A stretch of 38,246 bases of DNA from positions 1-38,246 of the forward strand of contig JACOEL010000028.1 in NCBI GenBank assembly GCA_024998625.1, read 5' to 3'. Shown here in pieces: positions 15,906-24,685 of this stretch. The position numbers were made by a program, and so were the translations under genes. The notes under the pieces were generated by a model. It ran no database searches and was not told the DNA's origin. It was given only the letters and a program-made list of their open reading frames with translations. The DNA comes from Nitrospira sp. Its GTDB lineage: Bacteria > Nitrospirota > Nitrospiria > Nitrospirales > Nitrospiraceae. Position 1 is the first letter of the stretch. The number at the start of each line of letters is the position of its first letter.

Positions 15906-17500
15906 GGCATCTCCTCGATCAACTCCTCGGCACGCATCTCCCGTAACTCGTCGGCCGAAGCCGGCGCCACCGGCAAGTGGGTCGGATGAGCAAACCAGAC
16001 GAGTATGCCCAACCCCACAAACAGGAAACTCGCAACGAGAAACGCGTCGTTCAAACCGAGAATCGCCGCTTCTTGCCGGATCAGCAGTCCAAGTTTGGCC
16101 TGGATCTGAGCCTGCGACAATCCCGCCGCGCTGAGTTTGGCCGTCAACTGTCCCATCGGATCGAAGGAGATCGACTGGCGCCCGCCGAAGTGATCAGCCA
16201 GGTGCAGTTGATGAAAGTGGATACGCCGGAACAAGACGATACCTTGAAACGCGATCCCGAACGCCCCCGCGGCCACGCGTAGGAGATTCGCGACCTCGGC
16301 CGCGCGCATGATGAGCGGACCGGACAGGCCGTGCAGGGTCAACACCGTCACGGGGGTGAAGAACGAGCCCAAGAAAATGCCTTCTACGAGCATCGGCCAG
16401 AAGAGTTCTTCATAACTATGCGGATCGTCGTACAGGCCGAGCCAGTAAAAAGTCCAGGCAAAACCCAGACTATTGAGGCAAATCAACCAACGGGCATCGA
16501 TGTACTTGCAGAGAATATGCATGACCGCAATGGCAGGCGCCCCGAGTATGACCAGCGGCAACAGGGCCAGCCCGGCCAGCTTGGACGAATAGCCGAGAAT
16601 GAGTTGGATCTGCACGATCAACAGCGACAACAGGCCTTGGATCGAAAAAAACCCGAGCGTCAGGCTGATGAGGCCGATCACAAAATTGCGATGCCTGAAG
16701 AGTCGAAGGTCCAGGGTCGGATGCCGCTCCCCGAGTTCCCAGATGACGAAACAGGGAAACACCACGAGCAACACCACCGCGATCGCCTGGAGAAACGGCG
16801 AATCGAGCCAATCGAAATCGTTGCCCATGTTCAGCAACGTCTGAAGCCCCAGGAGCAACACCGCCAGCAGGGCGAACCCGACCAGATCAAAGCGTGCGTA
16901 CCGGCGGCGAAAGCCTCGCCCGTACAACAAGGCGGCCAACGTGCCGACGATCACGAGTGTCAGCACAAAATCCAGGTAGAACAGAAAACGCCACCCGAGC
17001 ATGTAGACGATATACCCCCCCACCGGCATCCCGATGGTGAAAGGCGTAATGCTGAACAGACCCCAGACGGTCAAGGCCACCGCCTTCAATCGCTTGGGGT
17101 ATTCGTTGAGTAACATGGACTGGGCGATCGGCAGAGTGATGCCACCGGCAATCCCCTGCACAATGCGAGCGGGAACAAACTGCGCGAGCGTCTGGCTATC
17201 ACCACACAAATACGACGCCACGCTATACACGATGAAGGCGCTGATCAGCAGGCGGCAATCGCCGATACGACCCGAGAGGTAGCGCGCGAGGGGAAAGCCC
17301 AGGGCCAACCCGACCATAAAGTCGGTTTGCGCCCAGGTGAGAAAACTCGGTAACACGCCGCCCAGATCGCCCGACACATGCGGCAGCAGGGCAATGTAGG
17401 AACCAGCATTGAACAACACGACGATGTGCGACAGGCCGAGTACGGCATTGAACAGCACGAAGCGCCATCCATGCAATCGCCTGAGATAGACAACCGCCAT
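15902..17500 (-). CDS. emrB: EmrB-type MFS multidrug transporter (DHA2, 14 TMS)
   Basis: A 532-residue integral membrane drug:H+ antiporter of the DHA2 family. About 14 hydrophobic segments span the whole length. The motif-A-like loop GFPLARYLSGRIGDCRLLI and the motif-C region GIPVGGYIVYMLGWRFLFYLDF are recognisable. The start at 17500 has no strong SD and lies 16 bp after the transporter stop, so it probably relies on coupling. The gene order transporter, EmrB, outer-membrane factor, EmrA makes a complete tripartite exporter; its substrate cannot be read from sequence. Confidence 0.92.
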   Translation of the reverse strand: MAVVYLRRLHGWRFVLFNAVLGLSHIVVLFNAGSYIALLPHVSGDLGGVLPSFLTWAQTDFMVGLALGFPLARYLSGRIGDCRLLISAFIVYSVASYLCGDSQTLAQFVPARIVQGIAGGITLPIAQSMLLNEYPKRLKAVALTVWGLFSITPFTIGMPVGGYIVYMLGWRFLFYLDFVLTLVIVGTLAALLYGRGFRRRYARFDLVGFALLAVLLLGLQTLLNMGNDFDWLDSPFLQAIAVVLLVVFPCFVIWELGERHPTLDLRLFRHRNFVIGLISLTLGFFSIQGLLSLLIVQIQLILGYSSKLAGLALLPLVILGAPAIAVMHILCKYIDARWLICLNSLGFAWTFYWLGLYDDPHSYEELFWPMLVEGIFLGSFFTPVTVLTLHGLSGPLIMRAAEVANLLRVAAGAFGIAFQGIVLFRRIHFHQLHLADHFGGRQSISFDPMGQLTAKLSAAGLSQAQIQAKLGLLIRQEAAILGLNDAFLVASFLFVGLGILVWFAHPTHLPVAPASADELREMRAEELIEEMP

Positions 17501-17516
17501 CGCCGTACGCCATCAC

Positions 17517-18398
17517 TTAATACGAAGGAGAATAGCCGGGCTGATCGCCCCGGGCAGTCCCCGGTTGAGCCGGCACCGTTGCGGGAACGGATTGGGTCGC
17601 GGCCGGCGCACTCGTATGGTGCGCCCCATAGATCGCCAATCCCGTAAACAGCATGCCCCCGACCAGATTCCCTAAGGTCACCGGGATCTGGTTCCAGAGC
17701 CACCAGGTCGACACGCTGACATTGGCCCCCAGCAACATGCCGACGGGCACGAGAAACATGTTCACGACCGCATGCTCGAATCCTTGCGAAAAGAACAACA
17801 AGGTCGGCCCCCAGATCGCCAGAATTTTTCCAGAAAATGACGTCGACATGAACGCCGCCACCACCGCCAGGCTTACCATCCAGTTACAGAGCATCCCTTT
17901 GGTGAACGCCGCGAGGAGCCCGGCCGTGCCGTGTGACGCGTAATAGTTGGTTTTCGCTTCGGCGATCGCAATGAGTTTGGTCCCGACCGCAGTGATTTGC
18001 GCATCTCCTGCGGTGGTCAGAGCGATGGCAAACAGGCCTGCGTACAGGGTGCTGCCCAGCAGATTGCCCAGGAAGACCCAGCCCCAGTTCGCACAGACCT
18101 GCCGCAAACCCGCATTCTTTTGGCCGGCCACGGCAGCGCAGGGCAAGAGCGCGAAACTGCCCGTGATGATCTCGGCGCCAAGCAGAATCGCCAGCGCCAA
18201 TCCGAAGGGAAAGAGCAGACTGCCGAGAATCCAGTATCCGGTTTCAACGGCCACGGTGACCGCCATGCTGGTCCCAATCCCGAGATAGGCGCCAGCCAGC
18301 ATGCCGCGAAGCACCAACTGACGCGGCGGCAAACTCAGCTTCAGCGCGCCGCCGGCCAGCATACTGTCCACCACGCCGTATGGCTTCACATAGTCCAT
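17517..18398 (-). CDS. nirC: formate/nitrite transporter family channel (NirC-like)
   Basis: A 293-residue FNT-family channel. The ATG at 18398 has SD AAGGAGG; the longer frame upstream is not needed. It has six transmembrane helices with family signatures: the LLGAEIITGSFALLP segment, NWGWVFLGNLLGS, the FEHAVVNMF loop and WNQIPVTLGNLVGG. FNT channels move small monovalent anions such as formate or nitrite. In a nitrite oxidiser, nitrite exchange for assimilation or detoxification is the likely role. The C-terminal ~30 residues form a Pro/Ala/Thr-rich tail. It leads an operon with an efflux system and has a near-perfect sigma54 promoter 86-101 bp upstream. Confidence 0.93.
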   Translation of the reverse strand: MDYVKPYGVVDSMLAGGALKLSLPPRQLVLRGMLAGAYLGIGTSMAVTVAVETGYWILGSLLFPFGLALAILLGAEIITGSFALLPCAAVAGQKNAGLRQVCANWGWVFLGNLLGSTLYAGLFAIALTTAGDAQITAVGTKLIAIAEAKTNYYASHGTAGLLAAFTKGMLCNWMVSLAVVAAFMSTSFSGKILAIWGPTLLFFSQGFEHAVVNMFLVPVGMLLGANVSVSTWWLWNQIPVTLGNLVGGMLFTGLAIYGAHHTSAPAATQSVPATVPAQPGTARGDQPGYSPSY

Positions 18399-18483
18399 CG
18401 CAGCCTCCTTCGTCGGTTCGCCGGCCAGCACTCGTCGCGCGATGCGTGGCACGGTCACGGAGATCTTTCTGTGATACAACTTG

Positions 18484-18499
18484 AGCAAGGCGCGTGCCG
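18484..18499 (-). promoter_or_regulatory. sigma54 promoter for the nirC-emrB-OMF-emrA operon
   Basis: On the minus strand CGGCACGCGCCTTGCT differs from TGGCAC-N5-TTGCW only at the first base and keeps GG-N10-GC. The predicted start is near 18474, 76 bases before the transporter ATG. The divergent NtrB/NtrC-like pair is the obvious regulator. Confidence 0.7.
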
Positions 18500-18592
18500 T
18501 AGCGTTTTTCATCCATCCGTACCGCTCTGAGACAGACGGGAAGAACGTTTCCTGCTGACCGGACCGGATCATCCGCCCCCTGGAGGAATTGC

Positions 18593-18691
18593 ATGAATAT
18601 GGGCGAGATCGCACAGGCGCACGGTGCGAAACCGCTCATTTCACATGCCGCCGCAGGAACTTCATGCGGAACAGGGACCGGCAGCCGCTGA
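18593..18691 (+). CDS. possible 32-residue ORF in the divergent intergenic region
   Basis: An ATG at 18593 follows GGAGG by six bases and opens 32 codons (MNMGEIAQAHGAKPLISH...). The peptide is not clearly membrane or DNA-binding. The region also holds CGCAC-G-GTGCG (18618-18628), a palindrome ~150 bp upstream of the transporter promoter, so the DNA may be regulatory rather than coding. Confidence 0.2.
   Translation: MNMGEIAQAHGAKPLISHAAAGTSCGTGTGSR
18618..18628. promoter_or_regulatory. palindrome upstream of the nirC promoter (possible UAS)
   Basis: CGCAC-G-GTGCG is a perfect 11-bp palindrome centred ~125 bp upstream of the -24 element. Two direct GC[A/G]CACAGAC 10-mers spaced 12 bp apart (18752-18761, 18764-18773) lie further up. 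Either could bind the adjacent NtrC-like regulator. Confidence 0.3.
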
Positions 18692-18802
18692 AGACAAGGG
18701 GGGGCCCCGGACAGGCGCTTTCCCTGACAGCGCGGATCAGGCGGCAAAGTTGCACACAGACAAGCGCACAGACTACGATATCGGTGGAGACTACGACCGC
18801 CC

Positions 18803-20758
18803 TTGAGTGACCTGCTCAGCAATCTGCCCATTGCCCGCAAGTTGTTTCTTGCGTCGGTGATTCCTGCGCTCACGGTTCTGCTCCTCAGCGTCCTGACCTA
18901 CCGCAGCGTCACGACGTTCTCCGACGACGAGGGCCAGCTCAATGACATCTACTACTCCCAGCGATTGGCCTCGGAGTACCTTCGGCTTGTCGTGGACCTT
19001 GAAACAGGGTTCCGTGGTTTCGTCCTTACGAGCCAGGAGCATTATCTGTTCCCCTACCGAACCGCCCAGGATCATGTGCTGAACATCGGTAGGACGCTGG
19101 AAGCGCAGGTCTCCGCCTATGACGATCAACGCGCGCTGATCACCTCCGTTCAACAACTCGTCCGGCAGTTCATCGATGAAAAGGAAATCTTGATCGACGC
19201 CGTGAAGGCGGAGCATCCCGACGAAGCGCGGCTCTACATCGAGGAGGGTAAAGGGCGGACGCTGATGTTGAAGATTCGCCAGGACATGGGGCGCTTCGAA
19301 CATCTCGCCCAGACGGCACTCAATACCAAGCTCGCGAAACTCGCCCAGGATCGCGACACCATGCTCATGACCATCCTCGGCGGCGGCCTCTTCGCGTTGA
19401 TCTGCATGGTGGCAGCCTTGCACCTCATCGCCCACTCCATCACGACGCCGCTGGAGCGCCTGGCCACCGCAGTGATGGCGGCCGATACGCATCCGATCCC
19501 GCACGTCCCGGTGATGACAAGAACGGATGAAATCGGCAATCTGTCCCGTGTCATGCACGCCATGAGCTCGGCCATCCATTCCCACATTGCGGCGCTGCAA
19601 CTGTCGGAAGCCAACCTGCGCCAGCTCAACCAGGATCTGGCCGGTTCGGAAGCCAAGTATCGCAGTATCGTCGACCATGCGCCCTTCGGGATCTTCACCA
19701 CCAGAGGGATGACCCTCGTGTTCAGCAATCGATACAACAGCCTCCTCGCGGGACTCGACCCGAGCGAAGAGAAGGACCCCGATGCAGTCCGGCGCGCGAT
19801 CCACCCGGAAGACCGGGAGCGGGTCATCGAGGAATTCGCCCAGGCGGTAACGGAAGGACAGCCCTACGAAACGGTCTTCCGGTTTCTCCATGCGGACGGC
19901 ACGGTCAGAAAAGTCTTAAGCCGGCGCATCCCGATTCGCGATCATTCCGGAGAGGTCGTCATGTACCAGGGGTTCAACGTGGACATCACGGCCCTCGATC
20001 TCATGCAATCGCGACTGCGGCGGGCCGAACGACTGGCCACTCTCGGGCAGGTGGCCGCCGGCATCGCGCACGAAATCAGAAACCCGCTCGTCGGCATCGG
20101 CTCGACCACGTCCCTCTTGCTCGACGATACTGATCCAGCCGATGCGCGCCGCCCCGATCTGGCCGTCATTCTGCAGGAGACCAAACGCCTCGATCGGATC
20201 GTCAACCAAATCATCGACTATGCCCGACCCCGTGAGATCGTGGCGTTTGCCTTCGACATGGGACAGCTGGTGCAAGAAGTCATGAAGGTCTTGGATGAGC
20301 CGCTCACGCGCAAACAGGTGACGATCCGTCTCGCGGCGCCCGACGCCCCCTACACCATTCAGGCCGATCGCGATCAACTGAAACAAGTGCTGCTCAACGT
20401 CCTGCAGAACGCGATCGAAGCCAGCCCGTCCGACGGGACGATTACCGTCACCCTGGTTCAGCAGGCCCGCGGAATGGAGCCGGGACTGGAAATCACAGTC
20501 GCAGACCGGGGCACCGGGATCAGCCCCAGCCACCTCCCGCACGTGTTCGAACCGTTTTTCACGAGCGGCAAACCACGGGGAACAGGATTAGGACTTGCCA
20601 TCTGCCGTAACATTCTCGAAGCCCACGGCGGAGAAATTGCCTTGGACAGTGAAGTGGGACGCGGCACCACCGTGCGCGTCTGGGCCCCCGTACGACAACA
20701 GCCACCACGAATGCAGGAAGAGGAACAGCATGCAGGCCACGATCTACGTCACGGATGA
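18803..20758 (+). CDS. sensor histidine kinase, CHASE3-HAMP-PAS-HisKA-HATPase
   Basis: A 651-residue NtrB-type kinase. It starts with TTG at 18803; no in-frame ATG is usable before the first transmembrane helix (FLASVIPALTVLLLSVL). Domains in order: CHASE3 (~residues 40-185, VDLETGFRGFVLTSQEHYLFPY), second transmembrane helix and HAMP (TTPLERLATAVM), PAS (~285-400, with HPEDRERVIEE), HisKA with phospho-acceptor His423 in AAGIAHEIRNPL, and an HATPase domain (QVLLNVLQNAIEA, DRGTGISP, GTGLGLAI). It overlaps the response regulator by 29 bp, so the two are a cognate pair. It is divergent from the nitrite-transporter operon, its probable target. Confidence 0.93.
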   Translation: MSDLLSNLPIARKLFLASVIPALTVLLLSVLTYRSVTTFSDDEGQLNDIYYSQRLASEYLRLVVDLETGFRGFVLTSQEHYLFPYRTAQDHVLNIGRTLEAQVSAYDDQRALITSVQQLVRQFIDEKEILIDAVKAEHPDEARLYIEEGKGRTLMLKIRQDMGRFEHLAQTALNTKLAKLAQDRDTMLMTILGGGLFALICMVAALHLIAHSITTPLERLATAVMAADTHPIPHVPVMTRTDEIGNLSRVMHAMSSAIHSHIAALQLSEANLRQLNQDLAGSEAKYRSIVDHAPFGIFTTRGMTLVFSNRYNSLLAGLDPSEEKDPDAVRRAIHPEDRERVIEEFAQAVTEGQPYETVFRFLHADGTVRKVLSRRIPIRDHSGEVVMYQGFNVDITALDLMQSRLRRAERLATLGQVAAGIAHEIRNPLVGIGSTTSLLLDDTDPADARRPDLAVILQETKRLDRIVNQIIDYARPREIVAFAFDMGQLVQEVMKVLDEPLTRKQVTIRLAAPDAPYTIQADRDQLKQVLLNVLQNAIEASPSDGTITVTLVQQARGMEPGLEITVADRGTGISPSHLPHVFEPFFTSGKPRGTGLGLAICRNILEAHGGEIALDSEVGRGTTVRVWAPVRQQPPRMQEEEQHAGHDLRHG

Positions 20759-22121
20759 CGAACCAGCCATTCGATCCGCTATCGTCAAACGCCTTTCGCG
20801 GCGCCACCACACCGTGACCGGCTTCGAATCGGGCGAGGATCTGATCCGGGCCGTCACCCAACATCCGCCGGACCTCATCCTGCTGGACTTAAAGATGCCC
20901 GGCATGGGAGGCATCGACACACTCCGGCAGCTCCGACCGATCGCGCCCCAGACGCTGATCATCATGCTGACGGCCTATGGCACCGTGGAAGATGCGGTCG
21001 AAGCGATGCGGCTGGGCGCCTACGATTTCCTGATCAAGTCGGTCGACCTCTCAGGGGTCGACCCTGTCGTCGATCGTGCGATCGAATTCCTCGCCCTGCG
21101 CCATCGGGTCGAATTTTCGCTCGAAGACCAGAACAGCGCGTACGCGCTCTCCAATATCGACGCGCGTAGTCCGGCGATGCAGCTCCTGCTCGGCCAGGTT
21201 CGGGATGTAGCGGAGAACGCCAAGTCCACCGTGCTACTCCAAGGCGAAACAGGTACCGGCAAGGAGTTCCTCGCGCGGGTCATTCATTGCAATAGCCCGC
21301 GCGCGTCCGGCCCCTTCATCGCGGTGAACTGCACGGCCATTCCGAAGGAGCTCTTTGAAAGCGAGCTGTTCGGACACGAGCGGGGCGCCTTCACCGGCGC
21401 GCATCAGCGCAAACGCGGGCTGCTGGAGAAGGCCGAAGGCGGCACGTTGTTTCTGGACGAAATCGGCGACCTGGACCCGGCCATGCAAGCGAAGCTGCTC
21501 CGCGTGCTGCAGGAACGCACCTTCAGGCGCGTGGGCGGCACGGAAGATCTCTCCGTGGACTTCCGCTTGATGACCGCCACCAATCGCGACCTCAAGAAGG
21601 ACACGGCGCGCGGGAGCTTCCGGGAAGATCTCTTCTTTCGCCTGAACGTGGTGACCTTCGAACTCCCGCCCCTACGCGTGCGCACAGAGGATATTCTCCC
21701 ACTGTCCATGCAAGCCATGCTGCGATTCGGCAAAGAGTTCGGCAAGGAGGTCGTCGACATCGAACCCGAGGCGCAAGAACTCCTTCAGCGATACAGCTAT
21801 CCGGGCAATATTCGCGAACTCCAGAACATCATCGAACGCGCCATGATTCTCTGCCACGACAAAACCTTGACCGCCGGCTGCCTCCCGCGCGAATTGCGCG
21901 AGCAGGCCCCGCACATCGCCGTGGCCATGGCGCAAGGCGAGCACCCCTCCCTTCGCATTGAGATGGTGCTGGGACAACAGACGCTGGCCGATATCGAGTC
22001 GGCCCTGATCGAGGAAGTCGTGCGCCTCTCGGATCACAACAAAACCCTGGCCGCCAAACACCTTGGATTGACGCGGTTCGCCCTGGACCGGCGCCTCAAG
22101 AAACAAATGGAACAGGACTGA
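20730..22121 (+). CDS. NtrC-family response regulator (REC-AAA+-Fis)
   Basis: A 463-residue sigma54 activator. The ATG at 20730 (SD AGAGGAA) overlaps the kinase gene. The receiver domain carries the DDE triad at its start and phospho-acceptor D53 in LILLDLKMPG. The AAA+ domain has Walker A GETGTGKE, the sigma54 loop ERGAFTGA, Walker B GTLFLDEIGD and the FREDLFFRLNVV region. The C-terminal Fis HTH is KTLAAKHLGLTRFALDRRL. Phosphorylated by the overlapping kinase, it should drive GG-N10-GC promoters, most simply the divergent nirC-efflux operon. Confidence 0.94.
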   Translation: MQATIYVTDDEPAIRSAIVKRLSRRHHTVTGFESGEDLIRAVTQHPPDLILLDLKMPGMGGIDTLRQLRPIAPQTLIIMLTAYGTVEDAVEAMRLGAYDFLIKSVDLSGVDPVVDRAIEFLALRHRVEFSLEDQNSAYALSNIDARSPAMQLLLGQVRDVAENAKSTVLLQGETGTGKEFLARVIHCNSPRASGPFIAVNCTAIPKELFESELFGHERGAFTGAHQRKRGLLEKAEGGTLFLDEIGDLDPAMQAKLLRVLQERTFRRVGGTEDLSVDFRLMTATNRDLKKDTARGSFREDLFFRLNVVTFELPPLRVRTEDILPLSMQAMLRFGKEFGKEVVDIEPEAQELLQRYSYPGNIRELQNIIERAMILCHDKTLTAGCLPRELREQAPHIAVAMAQGEHPSLRIEMVLGQQTLADIESALIEEVVRLSDHNKTLAAKHLGLTRFALDRRLKKQMEQD

Positions 22122-22202
22122 GCATGCAGGCGGCAGGGAGTGCATCCGGGGTTGAACCGCGCCACGCGGGAACGGATAATGGGCATATGAATCAGGCAGG
22201 CG

Positions 22203-23345
22203 ATGGCCAGCAAGCATAATAGCTGGATTCTTCCAGGCATCGTCGGATTGACCTGCGGCCTTTTTGCGCTCGATCTGTTCATGCCGCTCGGGGTCGCCAT
22301 CGGTGCGCTCTACGCGGGGATCGTGCTGCTGGCCTCATTCTCCCCGAATCCGCGACTTCCGCTGCTCACCGCCGCAGGCGCCACCGGCCTGCTCATTGTG
22401 GGAGCCGTGGGAGGCCCTCGCCTGAACAGCATTCCCCTGTGGGTGGGAGTCACCAACGCTTCCCTCGGTCTCGTCGTCGTCTGGATCTCAGCCGTGCTGC
22501 TGCGACAACGGCATCATGCGGAGATTCGACTACGTCAAGCCAAGGACGAACTTGAAGCGCGTGTCGCCGCCCGCACCAGGGAATTGGCCGACGTGAACCA
22601 GACCCTGCTGCGTGAAATCTCTGAACACGTCGAGACGGAAGAATCCCTGCGCGCCAGCGAACACGATCTCGCCACCAGCCGGCAGGAGTTGCGGGATCTG
22701 GCGGCCCGTCTCCTCACGGCCCAGGAGGAGGAACGCCGGCGCATCTCCCGGGATCTCCATGACGACATCAATCAGCGGCTGGCCATGCTGATCGTCCAAG
22801 CCGAGTCATTGGAAAACACCCTCCCCCCTTCAGCAAGCGACTGCAGCAAAGAGCTGCGTTCGATCCAGGATCGACTCACCGAGCTGTCGGACGATGTGCG
22901 CCATCTGGCCTATCAGTTTCATCCCTCCATTCTGGACGACCTGGGATTGATTGTTGCCTTGCAACGCCTCGTGGACGATTGCACCGTACGCTCGAACGTC
23001 CGGGGCTCCCTGGATATCCGTGAAGCCCCTCAGTCTGTTCCACAGGCGGTATCTACCTGCCTGTATCGCATCGCGCAGGAATGTCTGGCCAACGTGATGA
23101 AGCATGCGCGCGCAACCCAGGTGAAGGTGTCGCTGACTGCGACTCCTGAGGCGATCACGCTCCAGGTTGAGGATGACGGGGTCGGGTTTGACACACAGAA
23201 GGTCGTCGACAACCCGCGAGGCCTCGGTCTGGTAAGCATGGCGGAGCGAGTGCGCCTGGTCCATGGCACAGTCACGATCGAATCGATCCCTCACCGGGGC
23301 ACACGCCTCTCTATCAAAGTTCCGCACGCGGAGGTTCCCGTATGA
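22203..23345 (+). CDS. NarX/DegS-type sensor histidine kinase with MASE-like membrane domain
   Basis: A 380-residue kinase. Three or four N-terminal hydrophobic segments (residues ~8-100) form a membrane sensor without a large periplasmic loop. A coiled-coil linker (EARVAARTRELADVNQTLL) leads to the HisKA_3 dimerisation helix with phospho-acceptor His186 in RRRISRDLHDDINQRLA. A compact HATPase follows (ECLANVMKHARA, VEDDGVGFD, GLGLVSMAERV). Its stop overlaps the next regulator start (ATGA), giving a coupled two-component pair. The signal is unknown. Confidence 0.92.
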   Translation: MASKHNSWILPGIVGLTCGLFALDLFMPLGVAIGALYAGIVLLASFSPNPRLPLLTAAGATGLLIVGAVGGPRLNSIPLWVGVTNASLGLVVVWISAVLLRQRHHAEIRLRQAKDELEARVAARTRELADVNQTLLREISEHVETEESLRASEHDLATSRQELRDLAARLLTAQEEERRRISRDLHDDINQRLAMLIVQAESLENTLPPSASDCSKELRSIQDRLTELSDDVRHLAYQFHPSILDDLGLIVALQRLVDDCTVRSNVRGSLDIREAPQSVPQAVSTCLYRIAQECLANVMKHARATQVKVSLTATPEAITLQVEDDGVGFDTQKVVDNPRGLGLVSMAERVRLVHGTVTIESIPHRGTRLSIKVPHAEVPV

Positions 23346-23986
23346 CCACGCCCCCTCGAGTATTGTTGGCCGACGACCATACGTTGGTGCTGGAAGGATT
23401 CCGGCGAATCGTGGAACAACGGTGCGAGGTCGTGGGGGCGGTCGAGGACGGCCGCGCGCTCCTCGACGCGGCCACGCGGCTGCGCCCCGACTTGATCCTG
23501 CTGGATATCTCTATGCCGTTATTAAACGGAGTCGATGCCGCGCGCCAATTAAAGAAGCTGCTGCCCGACGTGAAACTCATCTTCGTCACCATGCACGCGG
23601 ACCCGGCCTACGTGAGCGAGGCCTTCAAAGCCGGGGCATCCGCCTACCTGCTCAAACGGTCTGCGGCCAGAGAACTGGAGCAAGCCATCGACTCCGTCTT
23701 GAAGGGACAGTATTTCGTCACCTCCCTGCTGACGAAGGATCTGGTCACAACCCTCTCCGCGGGGCAGGCCGGCCTGTTCGCACAACGGCAGGAGCTGACG
23801 CCGCGCCAGCGTGAAGTGCTGCAGCTCATTGCCGAAGGACGCACCATCAAGGAGATCGCCTCGCTGCTGAATATCTCTCCCAAAACCGTGGAGTTTCACA
23901 AATCCCAGATCATCTTTCATCTCAACCTCCGCACCACCGCAGAACTAACGAAATACGCGATCGCGCATGGACTGACATCGGCCTAG
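23342..23986 (+). CDS. NarL/FixJ-type response regulator
   Basis: A 214-residue regulator with an N-terminal receiver (DDHTLVLEG start, phospho-acceptor D55 in LILLDISMP, K in YLLKRSA) and a C-terminal LuxR HTH (LTPRQREVLQLIAEGRTIKEI...SPKTVEFHKSQI). It is coupled to the preceding HisKA_3 kinase by a 4-base overlap. The gene ends exactly at the left edge of MITE-like copy B. Targets are not evident. Confidence 0.94.
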   Translation: MTTPPRVLLADDHTLVLEGFRRIVEQRCEVVGAVEDGRALLDAATRLRPDLILLDISMPLLNGVDAARQLKKLLPDVKLIFVTMHADPAYVSEAFKAGASAYLLKRSAARELEQAIDSVLKGQYFVTSLLTKDLVTTLSAGQAGLFAQRQELTPRQREVLQLIAEGRTIKEIASLLNISPKTVEFHKSQIIFHLNLRTTAELTKYAIAHGLTSA

Positions 23987-24164
23987 CCGGACTATTCATG
24001 AATAAATACCTGCTCCGCCGTACGATCCTCTCGCCCGGCAGGGCTGTTCTCGTTGGACTCCTCGGCGGACTGCACGTGCGCCTGCGTCGGCCTTACGTGC
24101 GAGAAGCCTCGGCAGACGCCGGTCTCAAACGCCTCGCGACGGCATTCAGGAATAATCCGGGCTA
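23984..24164. repeat. MITE-like dispersed repeat, copy B
   Basis: About 180 bp with imperfect terminal inverted repeats: the left end is TAGCCGGACTATTCATGAAT, and the right end read on the minus strand is TAGCCCGGATTATTCCTGAAT. It is the same element and orientation as 758-931, and the left end supplies the TAG of the NarL-type gene. There is no transposase; it would need one in trans or a REP-type mechanism. Between it and 24364 lie only a short CTAGG-N6-CCTAG dyad (24247-24262) and an AT-richer stretch. Confidence 0.7.
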
Positions 24165-24364
24165 GTCGCTCAACAGGAGTGATCCTCAATTCCTCCCGGA
24201 GACGCAGTCCTCGCCGACATCGGCCTCGGGACATTTCACCTCCGACCTAGGATATCGCCTAGTTGTCTCTCCTCTGCACGTTCGTTACCCTACGTACATA
24301 TGTTTCGCCGTTCCCCATGCCCATCCGTCATGCTGGCTCGGTACGGTCGAAGGAGGTCTGGACG

Positions 24365-24574
24365 ATGGACTCCGCAGCCACACAATGCCAGGTTTGCTGG
24401 CGAGTGCGGGACAACAGGACCGACGGAAGTTCCTGCGCGGTATGGTCAGACATGCAGACGTTCATGGAGAACCACGATATGACATCGCATGGCCCTAGCT
24501 TTTCCGAAGGGTACTGCCCCCAGTGCACCACCTTGTATCATCGACTCACGCAAGAACATCTCTACGACGCATAA
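24365..24574 (+). CDS. small CxxC...CPQC signalling-associated protein
   Basis: A 69-residue protein. The ATG at 24365 has SD GAAGGAGG. CQVCWRVRD near the start and SEGYCPQCTTLYHRL near the end are two CxxC pairs in a pattern known from the small zinc-binding tails of kinases and receivers (C-x2-C...RD...W...HG.CP.C). The middle holds WSDMQTFMENH. It is probably a stand-alone zinc-ribbon partner of the two-component genes upstream; its function is unknown. Confidence 0.7.
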   Translation: MDSAATQCQVCWRVRDNRTDGSSCAVWSDMQTFMENHDMTSHGPSFSEGYCPQCTTLYHRLTQEHLYDA

Positions 24575-24685
24575 CAGGTCCATCCCTGACACGACCGACG
24601 CTGCCCCAACGTGGATAAGCCGCAGCCACGTTGTCGTCCGGTCTTTACGAAAACTCCATCCATTGCATGCTTCAGGAGAACGACA

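Noticed and set aside
17517-18614. Longer FNT reading frame starting at 18614
   Set aside because: The extra N-terminal 72 residues would span the sigma54 promoter and lack an SD; the ATG at 18398 has a strong SD and fits family length.
18791-19891. 366-residue frame antisense to the CHASE3 kinase
   Set aside because: Shadow of an unambiguous kinase; repetitive charged composition and no initiation signal.
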